From positions 3,348,001 through 3,412,000 of the forward strand of contig NZ_CP118270.1 of NCBI RefSeq assembly GCF_028771845.1: DNA of 64,000 bases. Reading direction: 5' to 3'. The DNA is from Paenibacillus marchantiae. Its GTDB lineage: Bacteria; Bacillota; Bacilli; Paenibacillales; Paenibacillaceae. The notes beneath the pieces are model-generated. The model searched no databases. It was given only the letters and a program-made list of their open reading frames with translations, and had not been told where the DNA came from. The position numbers were made by a program, and so were the translations under genes. This document shows positions 8,192 to 15,723 of this stretch, piece by piece. Each line of letters starts with the position of its first letter. Position 1 is the first letter of the stretch.

Positions 8192-8620
8192 CTACATCAT
8201 GGTGTTCTCAAGCAAGATTTTCAAAGCTTCCATCGTACCAGCACTTTTGGTGAGCAGTCCGGCCATCATCTTGCGTGCTTGTACAGGTTTCATCTCGCCT
8301 AGCAGCGGTTTAAGCTCATTCACCTCTCGCTCCAGCTGTTGCACGTGGAGCTCCAATGTTGTCAGTTTGCTGGCAACCTGTTCTTCCGTGCTCACCAGAC
8401 TCCACTTCTCAAGAGATTGTTTAATCTCGTCGAGACTATATTTCTCTTGTTTCATGTGTACAATACGTTCGAGCCTGGTTAAAGTTTCATTACTATAAAG
8501 ACGATAGTTTTTTTCTGTGCGCTCTTCAGGAGCGATGAGACCGAGCTTTGTGTAATAATCAATCGTCCGTTCGCTCACACCTGCAGTTTTGGCAAGTTCG
8601 CCAATCCGAAACAATTTCAT
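8192..8620 (-). CDS. MerR-family transcriptional regulator
   Basis: A 142-residue regulator. The N-terminal MerR winged helix (FRIGELAKTAGVSERTIDYYTKLGL, residues 4-28, then the R-L-Y wing) is followed by a long coiled coil with leucine heptads (about 75-120) for dimerisation. The C-terminal effector part is short and lacks a cysteine pair, so metal sensing is not indicated. The frame extends to 8692, but the MerR fold starts at M-K-L-F-R. A GTG at 8638 is an alternative start. It probably forms a unit with the downstream zinc peptidase gene and is divergent from the ammonium transporter operon. Confidence 0.85.
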   Translation of the reverse strand: MKLFRIGELAKTAGVSERTIDYYTKLGLIAPEERTEKNYRLYSNETLTRLERIVHMKQEKYSLDEIKQSLEKWSLVSTEEQVASKLTTLELHVQQLEREVNELKPLLGEMKPVQARKMMAGLLTKSAGTMEALKILLENTMM

Positions 8621-8888
8621 ATCCCCAATAATATTCACCTCGCTTGCAAGTTCAAATGTAGGGAATTGTAGATTCCAGTTGCGGCTTTGCATAACCCGCC
8701 CAATTTTTTTCTTACTATTAGTTATGATACATGATCTTTAACCATACAGTCAAACGTTACGCTTTGGCGGCTGTCAAGCTGCGTTTCTATATCTATGTAC
8801 TCATGGGACATGATTATGTACTTAAGTGCAAGAAAAAGACGTATGACTTTATTCCCAGAAATATTTTTCAATTTTGCTGAAAATACTC

Positions 8889-8918
8889 TTGTCAACTTTC
8901 CTGTCTTCTGCTTATAAT
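8889..8918 (+). promoter_or_regulatory. SigA promoter of the amt operon
   Basis: TTGTCA (8889-8894) and TATAAT (8913-8918) are 18 nt apart. I looked for a GlnR/TnrA palindrome around it and could not certify one. Confidence 0.6.
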
Positions 8919-8974
8919 GGCATTAAGAGTTTCACGATATGTGAAGAAACTTAACATAAGAGGGAGTGGGGTAT

Positions 8975-10375
8975 ATGAGAAAGAAATGTTTGGTTTCGGT
9001 GTTAATAATGCTTACTTTATTGGCTTTCCCGGTCAGCGCATTTGCAGCTGCGGAGGGGCCGACTAACATCGAACTTCAAAGCGGTCTGAACTCAGCCTTT
9101 ACGTTTCTGGCTGTTGTGCTGGTTTTCCTGATGCAAGGGGGATTTGCTTTACTTGAAGCGGGTTCAACTCGAATGAAAAACGCAGGACACATTGCGGGTA
9201 AAACAATCCTGACATTGGGAATTTCAGTTATTGCCTTCTGGGCTCTAGGCTTCGGTCTTGGTTTCGGTAATGGTAACAGTTTCTTCGGAACAACCGGATT
9301 TTTTCTGAGTGGGGACGGAATGGCTGCTTCGTTCGAATCACTGGCCTTCTCTGATGTTCCGCTAACAATCAAGTTTGTATTCCACCTTGCCTTTGCAGCG
9401 GTATCCCTGGCCATTGCCTGCGGTGGTATGGCAGAACGTGCAAAGATGAGTGTATATATCGTTTTCGGTACGCTGTACACCATTATCATGTATCCGGTTG
9501 TTGCTCACTGGGTATGGGGCGGCGGCTGGTTGGCTGAGCTTGGTATGCAAGACTTTGCAGGTTCGACGGTTGTCCACTTGACAGGTGCAACTGCCGCACT
9601 GGTAGCTACCATCTTGTTGAAGCCGCGTATCGGAAAATATAACAAAGATGGTAAACCTAACATCATTCCAGGTCATAACCAAGTTTATTCGGTACTCGGT
9701 GTAATTATCCTTTGGATCGGTTGGTTCGGTTTCAACCCAGGTAGTACATTATCTGCCATGGGTGATGGATTCTTCGGTTATGTAGCATTGACTACAAACG
9801 TAGCTGCGGCTGCTGGTGGTGTTGCAGCACTGTTGATCTCATGGGCTGTATTGGGTAAATCTGATATTCCTAGCATGCTGAACGGGGTGCTTGCGGCACT
9901 CGTTGCCATCACAGGTGCTTGTGCTTTCGTTGAACCATGGGCAGCGCTGGTTATTGGTGCTCTGGCAGGTATTATCACATTCTTCACTGCTCAATTCTTT
10001 GAGCGTAAAGGAATTGATGATCCAATCTACGCCTTCTCTGTACACGGTATTGCCGGTATGTGGGGAGCGATCTCCACAGGTTTGTTTGCAACACCAGAAC
10101 TTGCTGAGAATGCAGGCGTAGGTCAAGCGGGTCTGTTCTATGGTGGCGGTTTCCACCAACTGGGCGTTCAGCTTCTGGGTCTGGCAGGCGCATTTGCCTT
10201 CGTACTGATTATGTCCTTCATTATTCTCGGTGGTATGAAAGCTATCATGGGAATCCGTGTAACGGAAGAAGAAGAAACGATGGGTCTGGATTTAAGTGAG
10301 CATGGTACTTACGGGTACCCTGAACAAATGAAAAATGTAGAAACTAAATCCAATGGCGGTACGTTCAGCTCCTAA
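8975..10375 (+). CDS. amtB: Ammonium transporter, Amt/MEP/Rh family
   Basis: A 466-residue membrane channel that takes up ammonium. It begins with a cleavable signal peptide (hydrophobic stretch ending VSAFA at about residue 25), as in other Amt proteins, followed by eleven membrane segments. The twin pore histidines are seen in VVHLTGATAALV and VHGIAGMWGA. FNPGSTL, the first-half WVWGGGWLAELG stretch and the final ETMGLDLSEHG tail are family signatures. Start ATG 8975 lies 8 nt after AGGGAG. No glnK/PII gene is next to it. Instead a DUF294 nucleotidyltransferase-like gene and a DnaQ-like exonuclease gene follow in the same operon. Confidence 0.95.
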   Translation: MRKKCLVSVLIMLTLLAFPVSAFAAAEGPTNIELQSGLNSAFTFLAVVLVFLMQGGFALLEAGSTRMKNAGHIAGKTILTLGISVIAFWALGFGLGFGNGNSFFGTTGFFLSGDGMAASFESLAFSDVPLTIKFVFHLAFAAVSLAIACGGMAERAKMSVYIVFGTLYTIIMYPVVAHWVWGGGWLAELGMQDFAGSTVVHLTGATAALVATILLKPRIGKYNKDGKPNIIPGHNQVYSVLGVIILWIGWFGFNPGSTLSAMGDGFFGYVALTTNVAAAAGGVAALLISWAVLGKSDIPSMLNGVLAALVAITGACAFVEPWAALVIGALAGIITFFTAQFFERKGIDDPIYAFSVHGIAGMWGAISTGLFATPELAENAGVGQAGLFYGGGFHQLGVQLLGLAGAFAFVLIMSFIILGGMKAIMGIRVTEEEETMGLDLSEHGTYGYPEQMKNVETKSNGGTFSS

Positions 10376-10414
10376 GAGGAATGATTGCTGAATCATGCTT
10401 CAAGGAGGCTGGAC

Positions 10415-11503
10415 ATGATGGAACCCATCCCGTATATAAATCAATCCTGGTCCTATCAGGGAATAGATGGTGCGGCATCTTCTCAAGAACTGCGCCAGGC
10501 ACGTGTGATATTGCAGAATGAGCTCCAGGAACTGTTGTCCGCTTCCTTGTCGCCGATTGAATGGTACCAGACGGTAAATGAACTGCATGACAGGGTTGCT
10601 CGGCGGGCAGTAGAGTTATGCATCCAGGGGATGGTAGAGGAAGGCTTAGGCCGACCTCCCGTCCCCTATGCCTTTATCGTATTTGGCAGTTCCGGCAGGC
10701 AAGAAGCGACGTTATGGAGTGATCAGGATAATGGCATGATTATCAGCGATACCCCGGATGAGGGGAAAGAGGTATATTTTGCCGAACTTGGACTTCGAAT
10801 GACCGATATGTTGGAGGCACTTGGCTACGCCAAATGTGAAGGCAAAGTGATGTGCTCGGAGCCTTTATGGAGGAAAACGCTGGAGTCATGGAAGGAACAA
10901 CTGAAAGCATGGGGATCGGACCTGTCATGGGAGCCGGTTCGCAATCTGATTATCGCTTCAGACATGCGTTTTGTTGCAGGTGAGCCACAGCTTGCGGAGG
11001 AATGGATTTCTGCATTTTACGAAGGATTCAGATCGGTTCCTGAGCTTTCTGATGCTGTGCTGCGCAATACCGTTAAACATAAGGCAACACTGAACATCCT
11101 CGGAAGGGTAGTGACCGAACGATTCGGTGAACATGCAGGTGGATTCGATGTGAAATACGGCTTGTATATTCCGCTGGTGAACAGTGCGCGTTTTCTGGCT
11201 TTACAGCATGGTATCAAAGAAACGTCCACGCTCAAGCGGATTCAGAGATTGGTATCACTCGAAGCAGTTCCGCTTACTTTGTTGGATTCAGCTCAGCGAG
11301 CCTTTATGACGGCTTTGAAACTGCGACGCAGTACACCCGTTGTGATGAAACAGGGGTTACAGCATAGCGGTGGTTTCCTAAATGAGAGACAGTTGAAGGA
11401 AAAACAAATGCTTTATGAACTCCGGGATACGTTAGGGTTGGTGCGGCGAGTACATCGTGCGCTGCAAAGACAACTTCGTTTTGCAGAAAGGAGACGTCCA
11501 TGA
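10415..11503 (+). CDS. DUF294 nucleotidyltransferase-like protein
   Basis: A 362-residue soluble protein. The central nucleotidyltransferase core IVFGSSGRQEATLWSDQDNG (about residues 88-107) has the G-S-x-G-R and D-x-D elements of the DUF294/GlnD-like fold. The C-terminal half, predominantly helical with repeated Arg/Leu segments, fits the DUF294 substrate-binding-like domain. GlnD of enterobacteria uridylylates PII, but no such activity has been shown for this family, and whether this protein is catalytic is unknown. Start ATG 10415 lies 6 nt after GGAGG. It follows amt by 39 nt and overlaps the exonuclease gene by 4 nt (ATGA), so the three genes should be co-translated. Confidence 0.75.
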   Translation: MMEPIPYINQSWSYQGIDGAASSQELRQARVILQNELQELLSASLSPIEWYQTVNELHDRVARRAVELCIQGMVEEGLGRPPVPYAFIVFGSSGRQEATLWSDQDNGMIISDTPDEGKEVYFAELGLRMTDMLEALGYAKCEGKVMCSEPLWRKTLESWKEQLKAWGSDLSWEPVRNLIIASDMRFVAGEPQLAEEWISAFYEGFRSVPELSDAVLRNTVKHKATLNILGRVVTERFGEHAGGFDVKYGLYIPLVNSARFLALQHGIKETSTLKRIQRLVSLEAVPLTLLDSAQRAFMTALKLRRSTPVVMKQGLQHSGGFLNERQLKEKQMLYELRDTLGLVRRVHRALQRQLRFAERRRP

Positions 11504-12237
11504 GAGAGCCGGCAAGGGGCAATACTGGATTCTGGAATTCGCTGCGCCAGGGAGGGGTTCCTTCCGCCATCGCTTCCATAATGGGAGCCCCTACGGCGCA
11601 ACATATGGCGTTCATCCGTTCGATGATGAGAGAACAGCGCAGACCCGAGGTACTGCACACACCCTTGAACGAATTGAATGCTGTCGTATTCGATCTAGAA
11701 ACGACGGGCTTCTCTCCTCAGCATGGGGATGAGATCCTTTCCTTTGGGGCGGTGCGTATTAATGGCGGTGTGATGTTGGAGAATGAGCAGTTCTATACGT
11801 TGGTTCAGTCCAAAGTCTCCGTTCCGGAACATATTACTGAACTGACGGGAATTACTCAGGAAATGACGATGCATGCTCCGTCGTTGCTAGAAGGCTTGCA
11901 TGACTTCATGTCTTTTGTTGGCGGGAGTGTACTGGTTGCCCATGCAAGCGCGCATGATCGGGCTTTTCTGAATGCGGCCTTGTGGCGGACATCCAAAGTA
12001 AGGTTAACGCACCGGCTCATCGATACGATAATGCTGGCACGTTGGCTAGAACCAAACAGGCCGGGCTATGGTCTGGATGAATTGCTGGAATCCAAAAGCA
12101 TTCCGATCTATGGACGCCACCACGCTTTGGAGGACGCCAAAATGACAGCACAGTTATGGTCCTGTTATCTGGAGGATATGTCTCGCAAAAATGTAGAAAC
12201 ATTGGGTGATCTGTACACCCAGTTAAGTCACGCATAG
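11500..12237 (+). CDS. DnaQ-like 3'-5' exonuclease (DEDDh)
   Basis: A 245-residue exonuclease of the DNA polymerase III epsilon/RNase T superfamily. All four acidic/histidine motifs are present: VFDLETTG (D, E; near residue 65), the ITGIT/VLVAHASAHDRAFLN block (D), and HHALEDAKMT (H, D). About 55 residues precede the domain with no recognised motif. The ATG overlaps the stop of the DUF294 gene (ATGA), showing translational coupling. DUF294 proteins with DnaQ-type exonucleases are a known pairing elsewhere (for example beside acetate symporters). Here the pair is attached to an ammonium channel. The last 15 nt overlap the convergent JAMM gene. Confidence 0.8.
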   Translation: MREPARGNTGFWNSLRQGGVPSAIASIMGAPTAQHMAFIRSMMREQRRPEVLHTPLNELNAVVFDLETTGFSPQHGDEILSFGAVRINGGVMLENEQFYTLVQSKVSVPEHITELTGITQEMTMHAPSLLEGLHDFMSFVGGSVLVAHASAHDRAFLNAALWRTSKVRLTHRLIDTIMLARWLEPNRPGYGLDELLESKSIPIYGRHHALEDAKMTAQLWSCYLEDMSRKNVETLGDLYTQLSHA

Positions 12238-12711
12238 CTGGGCGGGCTGTAAGCTGTATGATTGGTCATGGCTCATTCCAATGCTTGAATCAACATTTGA
12301 ATGAATTTGATAACCATTTAGAAGCATATTTGATTGTGTACCAGTTGTCTGATCAGGCGAGCCTATAAAATAGACCTTGAGTAATCCAGCGAAAATCGGT
12401 AGGTTACGCAGATCCTCATTGGAAGGTACGGGAGTGGTTCGGGGGTGGGAGTGAAAGAGTCCGATAAGTTGTGGCTCATTGAACACACACCGGATCCATT
12501 CTGCATCATCCAATGCAAAATGGTGCAGCGGGTCAGGCGCTACGTTACGAATGGGCTGAAACCGACTGATTCGTATGCCGCCCGCTGCGGCTTCACCCAG
12601 CACAACCCCGCAGGTTTCCTGTGGCAGTGAAGCGAACATGTACTTAGACATCTCCTGTTCTACGGAGGAAGGGATGTATAAGGTGTTTTGCTGCCCGTGA
12701 AGTGCTGCCAT
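12223..12711 (-). CDS. JAMM/MPN domain metalloprotease
   Basis: A 162-residue protein of the Mov34/MPN/PAD-1 (JAMM) family. The zinc-site motif is complete: Glu32 in PQETCGVVLGE, then HSH at 87-89, seven residues, Ser97 and Asp100 (H-S-H-x7-S-x2-D). Prokaryotic JAMM proteins cleave ubiquitin-like tags or modify sulfur-carrier proteins, but no ThiS/MoaD partner is adjacent, so the substrate is unknown. Start ATG 12711 follows AGGGGTG by 7 nt. It is convergent and overlapping with the exonuclease gene, and no terminator lies between them. Confidence 0.8.
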   Translation of the reverse strand: MAALHGQQNTLYIPSSVEQEMSKYMFASLPQETCGVVLGEAAAGGIRISRFQPIRNVAPDPLHHFALDDAEWIRCVFNEPQLIGLFHSHPRTTPVPSNEDLRNLPIFAGLLKVYFIGSPDQTTGTQSNMLLNGYQIHSNVDSSIGMSHDQSYSLQPAQLCVT

Positions 12712-12733
12712 TTGTATTCACCCCTCTCTCTTT

Positions 12734-12767
12734 GGCTCCTGCTTCGGCAGGAGTCCTTTTTTATTTT
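12734..12767 (+). terminator. Plus-strand terminator with UUCG loop
   Basis: CTCCTGC (12736-12742) pairs with GCAGGAG (12747-12753) around a TTCG tetraloop, followed by a long T-rich run. No plus-strand gene ends nearby. The closest is the exonuclease at 12237, so it may end transcripts that run antisense through the JAMM gene. Confidence 0.75.
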
Positions 12768-12895
12768 ATTTTGTGTGACTCCGATTGTAAAATTTTAAAG
12801 GAAAAGGGTACAATATGATAGAGATCTTGAAATATCTCACATGTTAGAAGAGCGTGAATCTCAATATGTTTGATTATACAAAAGGGTGGCTGGTC

Positions 12896-13447
12896 ATGAA
12901 ACGAAATATATACATACTGCTGGGTGTTGTTTTGCTTGTGGGCATTGCTTTGGCCCAAAATGCAGATAACGGAATCGCAGCCGTGTTTAAGCAAGAGGAG
13001 CCAATGCCGACGGAGACGGGGCCTAAAGCGGGTTTACTGGCACCAGCATTCTCTTTGAAAGCCATGGATGGGAAAACCTACGCTGTAGGTGGAGCCAAGG
13101 AAAAGGCCATCTTCGTCAGTTTCTGGGCATCCTGGTGTGAACCATGCAAGCAGGAAGCTCCTGCGCTCAATACATTGGCAGCAAAATACAAGGATAAACT
13201 GGATCTCTACGGTGTGAATGTAACTTCGTACGATAAAATCAGGGATGCCAAAGCTTTTGTAGATGAATACAAACTGACGTTCCCTATTCTGCTTGATGAA
13301 GACGGAACAGCATATGCCAAATATAACGGTTTAGCTTTTCCGACGAATGTACTGATTGATTCCCGAGGTGTCGTTCAGGAAATTATCTTGGGGATTTTGC
13401 CTGAGAAAGAGCTGGAGCGCAAAATCAAGGAGTTAATTGCGGATTAA
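12896..13447 (+). CDS. Thiol-disulfide oxidoreductase, ResA/TlpA-like
   Basis: A 183-residue membrane-tethered thioredoxin-fold protein. A signal anchor (residues about 4-20) is followed by a short linker and a TlpA/ResA-type domain with the redox motif WCEPC (Cys81, Cys84) and a cis-proline loop AFPTNVLID. Such proteins reduce or exchange disulfides outside the membrane, for instance in cytochrome c maturation. No ccd or res genes are adjacent, so the partner is unknown. Start ATG 12896 follows GGGTGG. The frame is open to 12854 without a ribosome binding site. It is followed by a short tandem repeat and a terminator. Confidence 0.85.
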   Translation: MKRNIYILLGVVLLVGIALAQNADNGIAAVFKQEEPMPTETGPKAGLLAPAFSLKAMDGKTYAVGGAKEKAIFVSFWASWCEPCKQEAPALNTLAAKYKDKLDLYGVNVTSYDKIRDAKAFVDEYKLTFPILLDEDGTAYAKYNGLAFPTNVLIDSRGVVQEIILGILPEKELERKIKELIAD

Positions 13448-13492
13448 CCAAGCAAGAAGCTAGCCAAGCAAGAAGCTAGCCAAGCGAGAAGC
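13448..13492 (+). repeat. 16-bp tandem repeat after the thioredoxin-like gene
   Basis: The unit CCAAGCAAGAAGCTAG occurs at 13448-13463 and 13464-13479, with a partial third copy (CCAAGCGAGAAGC) to 13492. It sits between the stop codon and the terminator. Confidence 0.8.
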
Positions 13493-13494
13493 AA

Positions 13495-13540
13495 AAGCGC
13501 CTGTCTTCCAATGTTTTTTGGAGACAGGCGCTTCTTTTAT
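13495..13540. terminator. Terminator between the thioredoxin-like gene and cimA
   Basis: AAGCGCCTGTCT (13495-13506) pairs with AGACAGGCGCTT (13522-13533), followed by TTTTATTTT. It probably serves both converging genes. Confidence 0.85.
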
Positions 13541-13557
13541 TTTCCGGGAAATATGCA

Positions 13558-15177
13558 TTAATGGTTGCTTAGTCCGTGAGCAGGGATGTTGACTACGCCA
13601 GGCTCGTCCTGCAATTTTTCCTGAAGAAGGGCATAACGGAAACTGTGTACGAGGGCTTCCCAGCTCGCTTCAATCACGTTCTCGGATACACCGACCGTAT
13701 TCCACGTGTTTTCTGTGTTTTTGGATTCAATTAATACACGAACCTTTGCGGCAGTAGCATCTTTCTCATCCAGAACACGTACTTTATAGTCGGACAGATG
13801 CATGTTGGCAAGGGAAGGGAAGTACTGCACAAGTGCTTTCCGAAGTGCGTTATCCAGTGCGTTGACCGGACCGTTTCCTTCAGCTGCGGTATACGCACTT
13901 GTTCCGCCTACGTTAAGTTTAACAAAGGCTTCAGAAACAACAGACTTGCCAGCCGCTTTTTCAACAAGCATCTTGAACGATTCAAAGGTAAACAATTCTT
14001 TCATGTCACCGTTGGCTTCACGAATCAACAATTCAAGAGAGGCATCGGCGCCTTCGAACTGATAGCCCTGATGTTCCAGATCTTTAATTTTCTCAATGAT
14101 CTGACGTGAGTTAGCACTGCTTGGATCGAATTCAAGACCCAGTTCCTGTGCTTTGGACACAATGTTACTTTGTCCTGCCAGTTCGGAGACGAGCACACGC
14201 TGTTTATTACCAACCAACTCAGGAACGATGTGTTCGTAAGTTCGGGAATCACGCAAGATGGCAGAGACGTGAATACCGCCCTTGTGAGCGAAAGCAGCAT
14301 TTCCGACATAAGGCTGGTTGATTGGCATATTTACGTTGGCAATCTCACTGACATAACGGGCAACATTCGTGAGCTGTCTCATTGAATCCTCAGAAACGCA
14401 CTCATATCCAAGCTTCAGTTGCAGGTTAGGGATAATGGAAGCCAGATTAGCATTACCACATCTCTCTCCATAACCGTTCATCGTACCTTGCACCTGTCTG
14501 GCACCAGCTTGTACAGCGCTTAAGGTGTTGGCTACAGCAAGTTCACAGTCATTATGTGTATGAATGCCCAGCTGGGCTTGCGGAAGTCGTCCAGCGAGAG
14601 TGGACACGATCTCGTACACTTCATGCGGCATCGTTCCACCGTTGGTGTCACACATTACAAGCCAGTCCGCTCCAGCTTCATGGGCTTTGGTCAATACAGC
14701 CTGTGCATATTCTGGATTGTTCTTAAATCCATCGAAGAAATGCTCTGCATCAAAAATGACTTCCATATCGTTTTGTTTCAGATAGGCAATGGAGTCGTAG
14801 ATCATCGACAGATTTTCTTCCAAAGTAGTCTGCAAAGCAGTGTGTACGTGGAAATCCCACGATTTTCCTACCAGAGTCGCTGCCTGAGCACCGGATTCAA
14901 TCATGCGCTTCAAGTTGGCGTCTTCACTGGCGATGCTACCTTTACGACGCGTACTGCCAAAAGCGACAACCTTCGCGTTCAGGTTCAGTTCCTTGACTCT
15001 TTTGAAAAACTCAATGTCCTTGGTGTTGCTGCCTGGAATTCCGCCTTCAATATAATGAGCACCCAGGTCATCGAGCTTCTTGGCAATTTTGAGCTTGTCA
15101 TCTGCCGATAAGCTGACTCCCTCCCCTTGTGTGCCGTCACGTAAAGTCGTATCGAAGATGGAGATGGCCTTTGACAT
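13558..15177 (-). CDS. cimA: Citramalate synthase
   Basis: A 539-residue enzyme of the isopropylmalate/homocitrate synthase family. The TIM-barrel domain (about 1-300) begins with FDTTLRDGTQGEG, carries the metal-binding HTHNDCELAVANT and a conserved NGYGERCGNANL. The C-terminal LeuA-dimer-type allosteric domain (about 390-525) is present. Length and the motif GTMNGYGERCGNANL fit the CimA group, which condenses pyruvate with acetyl-CoA to citramalate for threonine-independent isoleucine synthesis, better than LeuA. Start ATG 15177 follows AAAGGAGG. No T-box could be found upstream. No other branched-chain genes are adjacent. Confidence 0.88.
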   Translation of the reverse strand: MSKAISIFDTTLRDGTQGEGVSLSADDKLKIAKKLDDLGAHYIEGGIPGSNTKDIEFFKRVKELNLNAKVVAFGSTRRKGSIASEDANLKRMIESGAQAATLVGKSWDFHVHTALQTTLEENLSMIYDSIAYLKQNDMEVIFDAEHFFDGFKNNPEYAQAVLTKAHEAGADWLVMCDTNGGTMPHEVYEIVSTLAGRLPQAQLGIHTHNDCELAVANTLSAVQAGARQVQGTMNGYGERCGNANLASIIPNLQLKLGYECVSEDSMRQLTNVARYVSEIANVNMPINQPYVGNAAFAHKGGIHVSAILRDSRTYEHIVPELVGNKQRVLVSELAGQSNIVSKAQELGLEFDPSSANSRQIIEKIKDLEHQGYQFEGADASLELLIREANGDMKELFTFESFKMLVEKAAGKSVVSEAFVKLNVGGTSAYTAAEGNGPVNALDNALRKALVQYFPSLANMHLSDYKVRVLDEKDATAAKVRVLIESKNTENTWNTVGVSENVIEASWEALVHSFRYALLQEKLQDEPGVVNIPAHGLSNH

Positions 15178-15521
15178 GAAGATCCTCCTTTAAGATGAAG
15201 CGCTTTTTTTAGAAAGTTTAATGGTGTGTTTAAAAAACATATGGGCATGTTGGTGACGAATCCTTCGATTCTGTACCGCTACACTGTATTAAATTCAAAG
15301 TGTAGATTTGTCCTAAAATCGTGAATTTGTATAATTAATTATTATAGCACCATTATCGCCAAATGCTACATCGAATTCACCATTTGGTGTAACAAATGAT
15401 GGATTGTAGAGTTAAGTGAGCTGTAAACGTAGTCTTGTAATATGTTATGCTTCATCTAAATACAAGTATTCCAGGATTGCATAGGGATTCAAATCCTGTC
15501 TTTATAAATGGAGGGAAGAGG
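15178..15521. other. Intergenic region between cimA and a microprotein gene
   Basis: An A+T-rich gap of 344 nt that must hold the cimA promoter (minus strand; a TATAAT lies near 15345) and that of the microprotein gene. I looked for T-box, riboswitch and terminator structures and saw none. Confidence 0.5.
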
Positions 15522-15626
15522 ATGCATTTTGTGTGGGAGAATACAATTATTTCATTCATTATAATTGCTATTATCGTCGTTGCCGTGTGGGGTATCATTC
15601 GATCGATCGTTAAATCTCGCCGATAA
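15522..15626 (+). CDS. Membrane microprotein, 34 aa
   Basis: A short open frame of 34 codons plus stop with an excellent ribosome binding site (GGAGGGAAGAG directly upstream of ATG 15522). The peptide starts M-H-F-V-W-E-N-T, has one hydrophobic helix of about 18 residues (IISFIIIAIIVVAVWGII) and ends in a basic tail SIVKSRR, the layout of a small single-pass membrane protein with the positive end inside. I do not recognise a family. It lies between divergent cimA and the DNA polymerase IV gene, 97 nt upstream of the latter. Confidence 0.6.
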   Translation: MHFVWENTIISFIIIAIIVVAVWGIIRSIVKSRR

Positions 15627-15723
15627 CAAGGGGATATAAATGATTTTTACATAAGGGAATTTGATATAATAGAGTAGAGATTGCATGTAACGGAATTGTG
15701 TATACGAAAGGGCGGTGGGGATC

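Noticed and set aside
8693-8974. Possible GlnR/TnrA site before the ammonium transporter
   Set aside because: No TGTNA-N7-TNACA match could be seen. The expected nitrogen control is left open.
15178-15521. Possible T-box or leader control before cimA
   Set aside because: No T-box sequence (AGGGTGG-ACCGCG) or specifier-like hairpins found on the minus strand.
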